A DNA stretch of 64,000 bases from Xanthostigma xanthostigma (GCA_963575645.1 OY754469.1:13038001-13102000), one strand, 5' to 3'; positions 11,201 to 23,322 are shown, counted from the stretch's first letter. Notes: generated by a model not told the origin, from the sequence alone. Made by a program: numbers and translations.

Positions 11201-11932
11201 ACTCAGAAGCTAAATACGTTTAATGAACACTTTAGTTTTACCTATTGTATATTATTGTAACCTCGTATATTTTCCTCATCTTCGTGTGGTAGATAAAAAT
11301 AGGCTCCGAATTTTACAAAATTCCCGTTTGCGATACGCCTACGGTGTTCGTAAATATGATCACATAACTTTTTATAGACTTAAATCGAACATGCGTGAAA
11401 TTGATGATATCTTGCGTCTTAATTATTGCATTTTTACATTTAAAACTTTAATCACTCAAACACCTAAATATTTATACAGTAAAATATTGTATAAGGAGTC
11501 AGCTTCAAACAGTGATTATGATTTACGTTATAAAGATAAATTATCTATCCCTAAATTTCGCACAACTAAATTCAGAGCTTCGTTCACCTACTTGGCCCCA
11601 GTTTACTATAATGACTTGCCTCCTGAATTAAAATGTTTAAGTCTTAATTCTTTTAAAACAAAAATCAAATCTATATTATAATTTTTTTTTTCATTATAGC
11701 CAGATCTTAATATTTTATGGTTCATTTAAAACTAAAAATATTGTATATTTTTTTTGTTCTTTTTCTCTTTTATATACCTAAAACTGTATGTACTTACTTT
11801 TGTAATAATTATGTAATACCTACTTTATGTATTTATAGCGGGTTAAGTTGAAAAACAGCGTTTTCGCTGAACTTCGCCCATTGTATCGACTGTAACATTG
11901 GTGCAATAAAGGCATTTATTATTATTATTATT
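11201..11932 (+). mobile_element. 5'-truncated LINE (Daphne/CR1-like) inserted in family A element
   Basis: A LINE fragment holding the C-terminal end of the ORF2 protein, a short 3' UTR and an AATAAA-like stretch followed by an ATT-repeat tail (11917-11932). It interrupts a family A element: the flanks (CTTGCTTTGCAG before, GCTCACGCAGTGATA after) are contiguous in uninterrupted copies near 38905. Loss of the 5' part is typical of target-primed reverse transcription. The exact left junction and target duplication are not clear. Confidence 0.8.
11223..11681 (+). pseudogene. LINE ORF2 C-terminal fragment (reverse transcriptase thumb and downstream)
   Basis: A 152-codon open stretch resembling the end of non-LTR retrotransposon ORF2 proteins: LVLPIVYYCNLVYF, then RLRILQNSRLRYAYGVRKYD, a TPKYL segment, and a terminal YNDLPPELK...SFKTKIKSIL block. 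Known: this order (Y-C-x-x-V, I-Q-N-S-C/R-L-R, D-H-I, LP-x-x-L-K, F-K-x-K-L) is shared by CR1/Daphne/jockey-type LINEs of arthropods. The catalytic YADD box and the endonuclease domain are absent, so it is a dead 5' truncation. The first Met is simply the first one inside the truncated element; an in-frame stop lies just upstream at the host junction. Confidence 0.82.
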
Positions 11933-12295
11933 CGGTGCTCACGCAGTGATAAAACGGTAACAAAAGTGCATGTTTATTGTCTCTGAACAGAACACACACT
12001 ATGGCATAGTATTTGTTTGTGGGCGTTTGTTCAAGTCGCCCACGTAACAAGATACTGTTTCCTGATTGGTTCTTGCTCATACCTAGTAGCGGACCTAGCA
12101 AGGAAAATAGCCTTTGTTCTAATTTTAAAACATATCTTGTGAGCTAGCAGGCGAGCCCGCAGTGACGTCATTTCCAGCTTCGTACCCAGCCTACCGACTT
12201 GCAGAAGTCCAAGCAGTGTTTCTAGTAGCGTTTCTAGCCTCGTGTGCAGCGGCGTTTAGACGCTAAACAACTGAGGTTACCAGCGTCTATTAGTA

Positions 12296-12610
12296 TAAGT
12301 CGCTGCACAGGACGCTGGTTTTGCCACTAGATTCCTTGCTAGATTTCCAGCGGTGCTGTGACGCTGGGTTTCGTGATAGCTTTTTTTATGTTCGCTTCAC
12401 ACGATGCGGTTATTGATGTTGACTTTATAGATGGGTTTGGTGCGTTTACAGTGACAGTTCGGATGTTAACAAAAGTGAACGATTATTGTCTCTGAACAGA
12501 ACACACACTATGACGCCATGTTTGTTTGTGGGCGTTTGTCCAAGTCGCAGCTTGATAAGATACTGTTCCCTGATTAGTTCTTGCTGAAAACAAGCAGACA
12601 AACAAGCACG
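12296..12610 (+). mobile_element. Family A copy 3, right end missing
   Basis: It begins GTCGCTGCACAGGACGCTGG and follows the family A interior (TCGCTTCACACGATGCGG, GAACAGAACACACACTATGA, GATACTGTTCCCTGATT). It then loses similarity after the AAGCAAGACAAAC-type segment. It lies about 40 bp after copy 2, in the same orientation. Confidence 0.65.
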
Positions 12611-12821
12611 AAATATAGCATTTTGAAATCCATTAAGTAAAGTTAAAATAATAAAATATTTTTTCTAGATTTTTTTACAGTTTTTGTCGGTTATAAGTGG
12701 GTCATTCTCCTATATTTTTGTATTTTAAGATAAATAAATAACAATTTTTTTAAAAATATTTTTTTTTAATTTAGAGAATCTAAAACATGTAAGTTCACAA
12801 AAAATTCCAAAAAGGATTTTT

Positions 12822-13078
12822 CTTTATACCTCGCGGTCGAAAGTACGTACTTTAAATTTTAAGGCAGAGAGTCTAACATTTATGCATTGGTAGGATTACA
12901 CACACGCTAGACTTTCTGTCTTAAAATTGATGCCGGAAGTGCGTACTTTTGACCGAGGTATAAAGAAAAATAGTTATACACCACACGGGCTTAAATGTTG
13001 AGATTCTTGCACTGCGGGTCATGATGCGCATTTCAAGACTCTCTAACTTTCTGCCCTTGTGGTGTAATATACCTACTA
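12822..13078 (+). mobile_element. Family J copy 3, short form
   Basis: ACCTCGCGGTCGAAAGTACG, CTAACATTTATGCATTGGTA, then an inverse arm CTAGACTTTCTGTC...GGAAGTGCGTACTTTTGACC and TATACACCACACGGGCTTAA. The CTATCAACTG interior present in the other copies is absent, which gives a compact hairpin form. Confidence 0.6.
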
Positions 13079-13079
13079 T

Positions 13080-13997
13080 TTCAACCATTACAATACTTCT
13101 AAATATACACCGTATATTAACAGGGGAAAGGAAAAATATGCAATCGTATAATAAACAATGTCTTTGTTATGTAATGAATTTTTCTTTACGTGGATGAACT
13201 GAAAAAATGTCCCCTACATTTCACTTCCCACTTTCTCTATCGATGATTTATAAGCAAGACATTCCAAATTGATTACTTTTTCATAGTTTTCCGTCGCAAA
13301 AACTTACATACATATATGAACTTGACAATTTACATTTCTTACTTGTGATACATAGGTGTATTTTATAAAGTTAATAGTTTCAAAAACTTTCGCCAAAAAG
13401 TTTAGAAACTTCAGGATTGAACATTTTATATCGTTTTGTACGTTAAAAAAAACCTATACTTTCAGCCAAGCGGACTGCAATCAATTTTAGTGTATTCTCG
13501 CCAAGAAACGGTAATTCCTGTACCGGCCATCTTGTTGAGGTTTTCCATGGTTTCCCTCAAAAATTCCAGAAAAATATCGAGATGGTTATTTATTCAAGGC
13601 CATGGCTGATTACCTGTCAAAGGCTCAAAATTTGCCTACCTTATAATAATGTTCTAAAATTCCTTCATTCGCCCATTGCTATTAATTAAGTGTAAGTTTA
13701 AAAATGTAGAAAATAACGGGAAGTGTGATAAACGGAAAATAGTAATGGTGCGAATGGCGTCTGTTATGACATAAAGTTAAGAAACGGACGTTAAACTCAT
13801 TATTATTATAACCGAAATGGTCACCATGTTTTAATTGGAGTTTAAAGTATCAACAACAATTACTACAATTTTGAAAATACTGGCAAAATATTTGAGATAA
13901 TTTCATTAACTTACTTTTTATAAATTGCTCAAAATAATTTCTAATAGAATTATATCTATGAGCGTCGCTCTGTTATATAAAATTAAATAATAAATAA
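13080..13997. other. AT-rich DNA, nothing recognisable
   Basis: No long frames, no clear inverted or tandem repeats. GGCCATCTTGTTGAGG near 13526 is the only GC-richer spot. Confidence 0.4.
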
Positions 13998-14470
13998 AAA
14001 AAAAGCAATTGAACCTTCTTTAAAAAGTGTCGCTAAAAAGCGTAAAATAACTAAAGTTTTGAGGTCGTCGGCACCTATTTAATGTAATATTAAATTGGAG
14101 TCGACCTTAAATTTTTTACGTTTTTTTATGAATACTTTTTGAAAGAGGTTCAATTTTTTTATCAATTTAAGTAAAATTTATGTGCGATCACCCTATAGGT
14201 ATATGCTATTAAATAAAAAAAGAGACAATAAAATCGATTCACAAATGCTCGTATGAAGTAAAATATATAAAAAATCTCCTTCTTTGAAGTCAGTTAAAAA
14301 CAACTTGAACCGATTTTTATAAAAATCTATGGTACCAATCGTTAAACATTTAAACAAAATGGCGTCGAAATGTTTCAAATCGGTTAACCCCTCGAAATTT
14401 GTAGCTAAACATCTATAAAAAATATACGCGTCGGAGATATAACCTCCTCTTTTTTGAAGTCGGTTAAAGC
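13998..14470. mobile_element. Family G copy (lepidopteran GAAGTCGGTT repeat), diverged
   Basis: An inverted pair AGCAATTGAACCTTC...GAGGTTCAATTTTTTT (13998-14165) is followed by CTCCTTCTTTGAAGTCAGTT and a closing TAACCTCCTCTTTTTTGAAG plus TCGGTTAAA at 14470. The 'CCTCCTTTTTTGAAGTCGGTT' border (20 bases or fewer per copy here) is one I recognise from lepidopteran genomes. Confidence 0.6.
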
Positions 14471-15240
14471 AAAATTAACAATGCTACAATTTTTACTAGA
14501 AATTAGTTTTTGCCATCAGACGTTCCAACAATAAACAATCCATCATTTGGGTAAAAATCACGAGTTTGGGAGACAAAGTAACATTATAGACGCTCGACAA
14601 CGAATTGTTATGGCCGCTCGGCAACCGTTAGGCAATTACTGTAAACCATATTGCATTTGAAAAAAACAAAATCTATTGCTTAATGACAAAGAATTCAGAC
14701 AGTATAGCGGCGTCCCATTTCGTTATATTATTAATGTGAGCATTCTATATAAATGTCTAAATTCAAAAGGTACATATAGTTTTATTACGGACATAAAGTA
14801 TAGGACTGGGTGTGTTTATTGTTGATGGCAGAAGCGGCATGCTGGTAGCGCCGTAGAACTACCCGATACTGATCTGCAATATAGTACCCGCCGCTTCCAC
14901 CGCCAAGACACCCGGCACCTCCACATTGTATAAAATGTACGGGCCGCGCTCCATTAGACGCCGTGTGTTCAAACTACGTACATTAGGTGTGGACAACATT
15001 TTTGACGTAGGACTATATCCGCAGTTATGCACCACTGTAGAGTTTCTGATCGAGAATTCTCGAGGCAAGAATACTCGAGAAATTTGTCTTTATTTGAGAC
15101 GGGAAAAAAACTCAACGCCTCGAGAACTCTAGAAATCAATTCCGTGCGCTAGGAATAAACTAAAAAATACACGCACAAATAAAATTTGATTATTTTTCGG
15201 GTTACTGGTTTACTTTTAGTTTGAATAATATGCTCAAATT
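14471..15240. other. Unassigned stretch with a small CpG-richer patch
   Basis: 14820-15130 is less AT-rich and carries overlapping short frames on both strands, with CTCGAGAA/TTCTCGAG motifs around 15055-15125. No domain was recognised and no splice pair frames a convincing exon. Possibly part of another transposon. Confidence 0.35.
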
Positions 15241-15929
15241 AAAAATTCCAGCCAACTGGGCAACGAAACCATTCCAACTTCAAAAATTTTGACATTTGAT
15301 ATAACATAATAAAGAGAATAAAACTTTTGATATCAGGTGAGGTGACACGGGAATTGGCTAGTATTCAATATGATATTTGCTATTCGTTGCCTTGGTTGCC
15401 TACATAATATGTTCCACACGTCATGTAAAAATTAATCAAAGCATGCTTAATTAGCTTTTTTCTGGCAGATCTACAATACAAAAAAAACAGCTGATTTTTT
15501 TATTGTCAAAATATTTCCGAAACTGTAAAGTTTAGAAAAAAAAATTTAACGAAACTTTCATGAAAAAATAAATATAATAATAAGTCGTTATGAAAAGTAT
15601 ACCATTATTATATAAAAAAGATCGTTTTAGCATATATCTCTTCTGCGCATGCGCCGATTTTTCCCAAAAACAATAGGGCTCTTCATATTTGCATACCAAA
15701 CATCCTCCCAAAATTTGGTTTCAATCCGCTCATCCGTTTGACCTGTATCGTGTTCACAAACAGACTAACAGACAAACAGAGAAACAAACTAACAGACGCA
15801 TAGAGTTTTTCCAAAAATATGTTTTTTGGATTCGGAAGACCTCAAAACGGAAAGATATTGTAAAATTTTTGAAAAACGATTTTTGACCTAAACTAGTACC
15901 ATTCCCACTTGTGGGTTGGAATGGTAAAA
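15241..15929 (-). mobile_element. Family C full-length copy
   Basis: Runs from AATTCCAGCCAACTGGGCAA to the terminal hairpin CCCACTTGTGGGTTGGAATG. It includes all shared blocks (CAATATGATATTTGCTATTC, GCGCATGCGCCGATTTTTCC, TTGACCTGTATCGTGTTCAC). The 65-codon frame in it (15689-15886) is not a gene; it is repeated wherever C occurs. Confidence 0.8.
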
Positions 15930-16189
15930 ATATTATTAAATATTTTTGTACGAAATTTTGCTGGTACTCTTAGAAGCGTATATAAGCAGGAATAAGTCAA
16001 AGTGACTGGTATTTGAAACCAAACGCAGTGCATGTATTTTAATGTGCTAATAAAATTTGAGCCAACCAAATGAAAGTTTTCCACACCTGGCAGGAGCTGT
16101 TCCAATTCTGGACTATATATTTTAATCTTACTTACAAATATAATGTAAGACAGCACAGCGTAAAGTTGCGTTATTATTATGTATAGAGT

Positions 16190-16395
16190 GTACTTGTGTA
16201 TTAAAAACCTTTGGTTTTTCATTATTTTCTGTTATAGCGGCAATAGACATACCTACACACTCTGTGAAAATTTCAACTATCCACCTATTACAGTTCATGA
16301 GATACAGCCTGCTGACAGACAGACGGACGGAGAGACAACGGAGGCTTAATAATAGGATTCCGTTGGGCACCCTTCGGGTACGGAACCCTATTTAG
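16190..16395 (-). repeat. Lepidopteran 'GGGTTCCGTACCC' repeat
   Basis: On the minus strand: AGGGTTCCGTACCCGAAGGG, CGTCCGTCTGTCTGTCAGCA, TGAAATTTTCACAGAGTGTG and TTGCCGCTATAACAGAAAAT. This order is a common interspersed repeat in lepidopteran introns as I recall it; its transposon class is not settled from this copy. Confidence 0.65.
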
Positions 16396-16485
16396 TTTTA
16401 CCGCTCACGCTTTTATAATTATGAACCTAAATTATTATTAAAATATTTTTTTTTCCTTTCAGTGTTTCAGTATTTTCAACTGTTA

Positions 16486-17116
16486 ATACCATTCCAACCC
16501 TAAAGTGGGGAATGGTAGTACTAGTTTAGGTCAAAAATCACTTTTCAAAAATTTTACAATATCTTTCCGTTTTGAGGTCCCCCGAATCCAAAAAAACATA
16601 TTTTTGAAAAAAATCTGTGCGTCTGTTAGTCTGTGAACACGATACAGGTCAAACGGATGAGCGGATTCAAACCAAATTTTAGGAGGATGTTTGGTATGCA
16701 AATATAAAGAGCGTTATTGTTTTTGGGGAAAATCGGCATATGCGCAGAAGAGATATATGCTAAAACGATGTTTTTTTATATAATAATGGCATACTTTTCA
16801 TGACGGCTTATTAGCATATTAATTTTTTCAAGAAAGTTTTGTAAAAAAAAATTTTTTCTCAACTTTATATTTTGAAAATAAAAAAAATCAGCCGCTCTTT
16901 TGTTTTATGGCTCTGTCAGAAATAAACTAGTTAGGCATGACGTGGAACATATTATGCAGGTAACCATGGCAGCAAATAGCAAATATCATATTGAATATTA
17001 GCCATTACCCGCGTCACCTCACACGATATCAGAAATTTTATTTTCTTTATTATAATCAAATGTCAACATTTTTGAAGTTAGAATGGTCCCGTCGCCCAAT
17101 TGGCTGGAATTTTCTA
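16486..17116 (+). mobile_element. Family C full-length copy
   Basis: Plus orientation: ACCATTCCAACCCTAAAGTG at the left and CGTCGCCCAATTGGCTGGAA at the right. It lies about 560 bp from the inverse-oriented copy at 15241; the pair could form a large hairpin. Confidence 0.8.
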
Positions 17117-17810
17117 TTAGCAGCATTCAATCATTGTGAGAGATAGTACTTTGGGAAATTATTTTTCATTTTATAAACTCCTTTGAACAGTAATAAATAA
17201 GTACATGTTTCTAACAGTTCTATTAAAGTGTTTGAACAAAAGGGAAATTCTTGTTTTTGTATTTGTTGTTCTTTGAAAGTAGATCAGATGGAACAAGAAT
17301 GTTACAAGATTGCATTTCCTGGTTCATGAAGTCTCCATTATTGTGTTGCTCTATTCAAAGACAAATGAATATACAAGTGAATAAATGAACGCTTTACTGT
17401 GATTTTCTTTAGTGAATATCGAAATTAGTTCGCACTGTATTTTATACAAGCAACAAATATCACATGTTTGAATGTTAGAATTAACTTCTATTCAAAATAC
17501 AAATTCACTTTCATTATTGCATTATAGTCTCCGGACAACTATGTTGACTTTAATGTTTAAAAAATATCTAAATGTCACTGTTGGGACTTGAAATAGAAAC
17601 TTCCAGATTTGCGTTGGTTGAAATAGCATAGTGCACTAAAGCAGATATAAGTTAAGGTATAGATAAAAATACTTTGTTTTTATAAAAGTTTTGTACTGCA
17701 AAAACTTAAAAATAATGTTTTCTTTATAAGTTTGCCCGGTGAAAGTCAATTCAACCACTTGAATTATTTTTTTTAGTTGTTGCAAAAAAAGACTAATATA
17801 AATTGACTAT

Positions 17811-18012
17811 TCAAATCTTTGATTAACGTCTGAATAGGACTCTTCAAATAAATAAAATTATTGACCAATTTTTTTCAGACTTATTGACAAAAATAATAAA
17901 AGTATAAATCAATATTTCGAAACTTCATCTAGTGAAATATTGATTTATAATTTTATTATTTTTGTCAATATATAGTCAGAAAATTTTTTCGATAATTTTA
18001 TTTATTTGATAA
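17811..18012. mobile_element. Family D foldback copy
   Basis: Left AATCTTTGATTAACGTCTGA, TCAAATAAATAAAATTATTG and ACCAATTTTTTTCAGAC. Nested inverse arms (TATAAATCAATATTTC / GAAATATTGATTTATA) surround the loop AAACTTCATCTAGT. The right arm GACTATATATTGACAAA-type sequence ends in TTTATTTATTTGA. Confidence 0.6.
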
Positions 18013-18583
18013 ATTGACTATATTTTTATATTTCAGAAAAAAATAGGCAGAAATAACTGACCCATAATAGAGTAAATATTTATTTTCATCTTAAATATAG
18101 GATTTGTAATAGTTTTCTCTACTACACGCGAGAGTTATTTATTGTTGTAAACATTTTTTTCACAAATTTCTTACGTGATCAATATTTTCACATTTGGAGA
18201 AATCACATTTTACTTGGAGTTTTATTAATTATTTTAAGGCATTGTTATAATTTTCAAAGAAAACCCTACAAATTTCACGAAAATATAAGCTTGTAAAGGT
18301 TTCGCAAGATATTAAACCATTACGCGTTAATTAATTAATGATTGGATTATTTAATTATTATTTGTTAATTAATAATGTCAGAATATTTAATATCGTACAT
18401 TAATGTAATGAAATATTTTATAATTTAAAAGAAAGTCGCACATACAATTAAAATTTGGTTTAAAGCACTAATTACATTTGACTTAATTAAATTATACGTT
18501 TTTTGTATAACTTCACTTGTTATTTAATTAGTTTATTGTTAATTCTGACCAGTTTAAACATATTCAATTGACTTGAAACATAG

Positions 18584-19164
18584 TTTCGATGTCGATAATT
18601 ATAATCCAAGATCTCGATTTGGCTCGATCTTCAACCATCGAGTTCTCTAATAAAAAATGATATAATGTATTAATAAAGAAAAATTGATTTGGTTGCCAAT
18701 AAAAAATTAAAGTTGTTTATTTTGTTGTATTTTTTAAGTATTAAATATTATGATATTTGTTATTCGTTGTCATGGTTACCTACATACAATATGTTCCACG
18801 TGTTCTCAATAAAATTATCTAAATTGTCATATAATATGACAATATAGAAAACTATAACTGCAAAATACTAATTCGAAGGTGCCTGTCTACCTAGTTTTAT
18901 GACAGGAACCAAAATGTCGACCAAACTTTGGCATTTTATATAGGTACATATTTTACTTTCGATTGGTAATAAAATCTGAAAACTAGATAACTACATTTCA
19001 GGTATAAAATTAACAACTTTAATTTTTTATTAAAAATAGCTGTACCAGGAAATTGAAGGGCGACCAAATCAATTTTCCTTTATTAATACATTATATTTCA
19101 TTAGAAAACTCGATGAGTGAAGATCAAACCAAATGTACAATAACCTGTTTCTTTGATATCGAAA
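18584..19164. repeat. Foldback with about 150-bp arms
   Basis: TTTCGATGTCGATAATTATA ... GATATCGAAA are ends. Arms share CTCGATCTTCAACCATCGAG / CTCGATGAGTGAAGATCAAA and ATAATGTATTAATAAAGAAA / CTTTATTAATACATTATA. A family C scrap and about 200 bp of other sequence fill the loop. Confidence 0.7.
18748..18806 (-). mobile_element. Family C fragment
   Basis: ATGATATTTGCTATTCGTT... followed by CATGGTTACCTAC and ATATGTTCCACG, a block diagnostic for family C. It sits within the long foldback at 18584-19164. Confidence 0.6.
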
Positions 19165-19486
19165 TTTCCGTAAATGTTCCGTCTCTTCCACCATAAATGT
19201 TCCGTTTCTCCCACCATTTGAGATACATTTTCGTCACAAAAAAAAAACAAACACTGCATAAATACTGTAAGATTTTACGACAATATTGCTACACGATTTC
19301 AATAACATTCAATTCAGTGGTTCAGTCCAACATTGGGATATTTAATATTCAATATTGTTCATACTGGGAATATGGACTTCAAGGATCGCACTTGTATAGA
19401 GTTCCAATCGACACACAATTTTCATTTCTACCGTTTACTGTACCATCTCGTCTGATAATAATCAAAACTAAAAGTAAGTTCAATAA

Positions 19487-19773
19487 AAAATAAGTTCAAA
19501 AACTTAAACACGACTACTGAAAAGTATGAAATAAGACGATATTCTCATCTGAGGATAGCCGTGGTCACTCATATGCCACCTACCCTAATAAAACATTACA
19601 TTTTAACAGTAGTAAGCGATTATAAGCTTTAGGGCAAAGTGTATCACGCTATACGTCTAGAGGGGTCTCATGTTATGAGATGGCATACGACCACGGCTAT
19701 CTTCAGATGAGAATATTTTCTTGTTTCACACTTTTCAGTGGTCGGGTTTTAGTTTACTTATTTTTTATTTAAA
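19487..19773. repeat. Foldback with about 90-bp arms
   Basis: ACTACTGAAAAGTATGAAAT with GATATTCTCATCTGAGGATA and GCCGTGGTCACTCATATGCC on the left are mirrored by ATACGACCACGGCTATCTTC and TTCACACTTTTCAGTGGTCG. The symmetry extends into flanking AATAAGTT-type DNA. Confidence 0.75.
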
Positions 19774-20360
19774 TCAATTTTTTTGAACTTATTTTTATTT
19801 GTTTTCAATTTGCTCCCCTCTAGGACCTATATTACCCGGGCCATAATAACGAATTGATTGACACCTTATTTCTCAAAATCGGATGAATAGTTTAGACGCT
19901 ACGGTGGAAATCCGTAAATAAAAACATACATACATACAGACTGCTAAACTCATAACCCTTCCTTTTCGCTTCGCCGTAAAAAGTAATACAGGGCGTTTAT
20001 ATAATATTTATCTATAACTTACGTTACAAATTTACGACACAGCCTGTATATTGCGAACAATCCGCATAGATCTGAGAATGTAATTTCGAGCAGGGAAGGC
20101 GCACAGTGTGTATTCTCTGTATTGTGGCTCATATTGTTTCAAACAACAAGATAAGGGTTTTCTCGCAATGTAAATCACCGCTAATGCTATAGCGCCGTCG
20201 TCTCTTCCACCCCCGCGCCGCGATATCTGCACACCGATTCACATTCGTAATGTTTTTATATAACAATAAAAGACGTTGCTTGCACGTGTTTAATGCCAGC
20301 TCGAGCTACTTCAATTCTCCGATAGGTAGCGGACCGTGTCTTGTTGCATGCGAAGAGCTT

Positions 20361-20512
20361 GCCAATTAACTAGAGCTTGTTAAACTGAAATTATTCTCTA
20401 TACCGGGTTAAGTGGGGAATGGGGGGCGGTTTCTGGAGTTCTGCGAGACAAGATGAATAATTTGGCTTGTTTCACATAAAAAATATTGTAAAAAATTGAA
20501 TAACTATACTAG
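20361..20512 (+). repeat. Family T copy 1
   Basis: GCCAATTAACTAGAGCTTGT, GGGTTAAGTGGGGAATGG and GCGAGACAAGATGAATAATT (with TTGGCTTGTTTCACA) recur in order at 22388-22532. Confidence 0.6.
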
Positions 20513-20801
20513 AAATAGCATACGTTTTTATTAATTTATTTTTTTTAATTAAAAGTATAAAGGTGTTTGGACATAATTTGTCACTAACACCCACAAGTAC
20601 ATAGTATTCAAAAAAATAATAATACATATTAGTTGTGTACATTAAATATAGGAAAAAAAAGGAAAAAAAAAACAGTATTTTTGGGGCCATATTTGAGATG
20701 AGAAGTCAGTCGTCTCCATGTATGTATCATTCCAATCAAGTCGTTCTCATGGACATGGAGTATTATGTTGGTATAAGACATAAGTATTTTATCTCTATAT
20801 A

Positions 20802-21566
20802 CAGGGTGTCCCATTAAGAATGGGACATAAAACAACCGCAGATTCTCCAATTCAAAATAAAACGATTAAGCGAAATATGCTTAGATAAAATGTTACTCGT
20901 TTCCGAAATACGAGGTGTTGAAGTTGAAAACTGAAAAATTATTAATGTCCATAATTTTTTTAATACACCGTATAATTTTACTCAAATCGGCACACTTGTT
21001 AAATATCATAAAATGCACCTAATAATAAAAAAATTAGTTCAGTACGCTCTTCCAGTGGCGTACGGCAGGAGTAAGTAATGCTTGTACCCCTTCTAAATGT
21101 TACGCCGCTGTCTAAATTTTAATTTTGACTATAATTTTAATTTTTTTGATATTTTCTAAGTCAATAATGTACACTTGTTAGTTTGTTGTAAAGTCATTGG
21201 TTTTCGAAATATTCGCAGTTTTTTTAAGACAAAATTGTAAAAATGAATATTATTAATAATAATACAAATAAAAAGTACATGTCTATCTATCTTTAACTGC
21301 GAATATTTCGAAAACCAATGACTTTACAACAAACTAACAAGTGTACATTATTGACTTAGAAAATATCAAAAAAATTAAAATTATAGTCAAAATTAAAATT
21401 TAGACAGCGGCGTAACATTTAGAAGGGGTACAAGCATTACTTACTCCTGCCGTACGCCACTGGTAGAGCGAGTAACATTTTATCTAAGCATATAACGCTT
21501 AATCGTTTTATTTTGAATTGGAGAATCTGCGGTTGTTCTATGTCCCATTCTTGATGGGACACCCTG
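20802..21566. mobile_element. Family L: 765-bp foldback, TA-flanked, CAGGGTGTCCC ends
   Basis: Ends CAGGGTGTCCCATTAAGAAT and the inverse ATTCTTGATGGGACACCCTG, each bordered by TA (20800-20801, 21567-21568). Inverted arms run nearly the full length. The left arm holds about 150 extra bases (about 20898-21046) between 'GTTACTCG' and 'CTTCCAGTGGCGTACGG' that the right arm lacks. Confidence 0.85.
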
Positions 21567-21719
21567 TATTTAATTATATTTTATTATATAAGTTTGTACT
21601 TTTCAGGTAGCTCAAAATATTTTTCACAGCGGATTCATCATTTTTAAGCGCTTCAGGTAAGTTATGTTTTTATTTTAAGACATGCTATATGTAACCTATA
21701 TATTTCCATATCACAATGT

Positions 21720-21900
21720 GCAACAGACAAAGACAGCCGAATCACGTGCGCGATTTATTAGACAAAATCGAATTTAGAGAATTTAGAGAGTGTTTATTCT
21801 CTTTTTATATGTGTAAAAACTATTTGGACGCATTCCGTTACACGAAATATATGTAAAATTTTCTCCTCTTTCGCTTAACTCTTTCAGCGAAGGCTTCTTA
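21720..21900 (+). repeat. Family U copy 1
   Basis: GCAACAGACAAAGACAGCCG, CATTCCGTTACACGAAATAT and TGTAAAATTTTCTCCTCTTT are shared with 43425-43630. A further shared block GATTTAAATTGAGCGAATTA lies at 22131. Confidence 0.5.
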
Positions 21901-22387
21901 AAAATGATTCTATAAAAAAAACAACTGCATTTCTAGTTTAATTAGGGTTTATTTATAATAACACAAATTGAACAAAAAAAATATCACCTAAGGCTTTTAT
22001 GAAAAAAGGTGGCTAGTAAACTAACCACAAATTGTCAAAAGATGCTTGAAAATATGTTTTAAAAATTCTAAAATAGGTTGATAACTGACCACCAAACCTG
22101 AAAGAGTTAGGCAGGGTTGCGAACTAATCCGATTTAAATTGAGCGAATTATAAGCAAAAAACTTTTTTGTTTTTTATTTTCTCCCCTCTGGGATCAAAAT
22201 TCAAAAATCGGGCGACGTTCGTATCAACCTGATACCGAGACAAATCGAACAAAAATATTTTTTTTTATTGGATTAAGCTGTTTGGGCTGTACGCTGGATA
22301 CAAAAAAGCGTGACGTACAGAAAAGCCGAGTGTATATAGGCGGTTCCAGCTATTACTTGGGTTTTGCCTAAAAATAATAATTGCGAA

Positions 22388-22532
22388 TTGTTAATTAACT
22401 AGAACTAGTTCCACTGAAATGACTCTTTGTATTGGGTTAAGTGGGGGATCCTGGGATTCCGCGAGACAAGATGAATAATTTAGCTTGTTTCACACAAAAA
22501 TACTCTTGGAAAAATTGAATGAAATAAAACCG
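22388..22532 (+). repeat. Family T copy 2
   Basis: GTTAATTAACTAGAACTAGT, GGGTTAAGTGGGGGATCC and GCGAGACAAGATGAATAATT. Same orientation as copy 1, with the L element between them. Confidence 0.6.
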
Positions 22533-23080
22533 CTTTACAAATAATAATTACGTACCTATGTATAAGTAGATAGAAGTGCAATCCAATTAGAGACAACCAA
22601 ATCGCAACAGAAAGCATGGCGCGCAAAAAAATTAGTGACAGAAGCCGTTAGTAGTGTACGCAAGACCGGTTCTGATTCACAGGCGTAGATAATAGGGGTT
22701 TTATCAAATCCGTTTTTTTTTATTTCTTTGGTGAGAGTTTAACAGTAATAATAATTATAATTTACTTTTTTAATATTTATATATTTTTTTAACTTGATTT
22801 TTAGTAAAAACGGACTTTTTGGAAATATTTTTCTATAATAATAAAACATATAATAAATTGATTTTTTTTAATCGCTATAAATTTTAAAATAGCTGCATTT
22901 TAATGTTTTTGATAAATTTTTTAAACAATGGATACATATATAACTTTGCGTTATTTGCTAATTTAAAATCCTGAAGAAGACGAAATTTAGTGCCAAAACG
23001 TTGATCAATAAAGAAAGCAAATAAAAATTGTTTTCTTTATGGCGCACCCAAAATTTGAGTCCATTTTTCTATGTAAAAAA

Positions 23081-23322
23081 ATTGGTTGTCTGTAAAGTCG
23101 GTTTACGGACGACGTGATAACGTCATAAAGAAACACTGATGAACTCTCTGACGTCACGCGAGAAGAGAGAGAAATGCGTACAAGTCGACGCTTGGGCCGA
23201 TCGTGCCTCTCTATCGCTTATACCGCGCTCTCGCTTGCACGCTCACGCTCAGGCGGAACGTGACACTTTTTCGTGCGTGCAGCCGGTGTTTCATCAATTT
23301 ATAAGACGTTATCACGTCAAAA
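23081..23322 (+). mobile_element. Family B copy 1
   Basis: Starts AATTGGTTGTCTGTAAAGTC, then GGTTTACGGACGACGTGATA, and ends AAGACGTTATCACGTCAAA. ACGTGATAACGT near the left and ACGTTATCACGT at the right form the inverted core. The interior is GC-rich (CGCTCTCGCTTGCACGCTCA). At least six copies or pieces occur in the window, in both orientations. Confidence 0.75.

Larger units (their letters stand above)
11067..12255 (+). mobile_element. Family A copy 2, interrupted by a LINE
   Basis: Left end AGTCCACTGCACACGAGGCT and right end TTCTAGCCTCGTGTGCAGCG, with TTA outside both ends (11064-11066, 12256-12258). Removing the LINE insertion leaves an element of roughly 460 bp with the same interior as the other A copies (TCTCTGAACAGAACACACAC, GATACTGTTTCCTGATTGG). 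Confidence 0.75.

Noticed and set aside
14859-15132. Overlapping frames on both strands in a GC-richer patch
   Set aside because: No domain recognised and no convincing splice sites; kept only as an unassigned patch.
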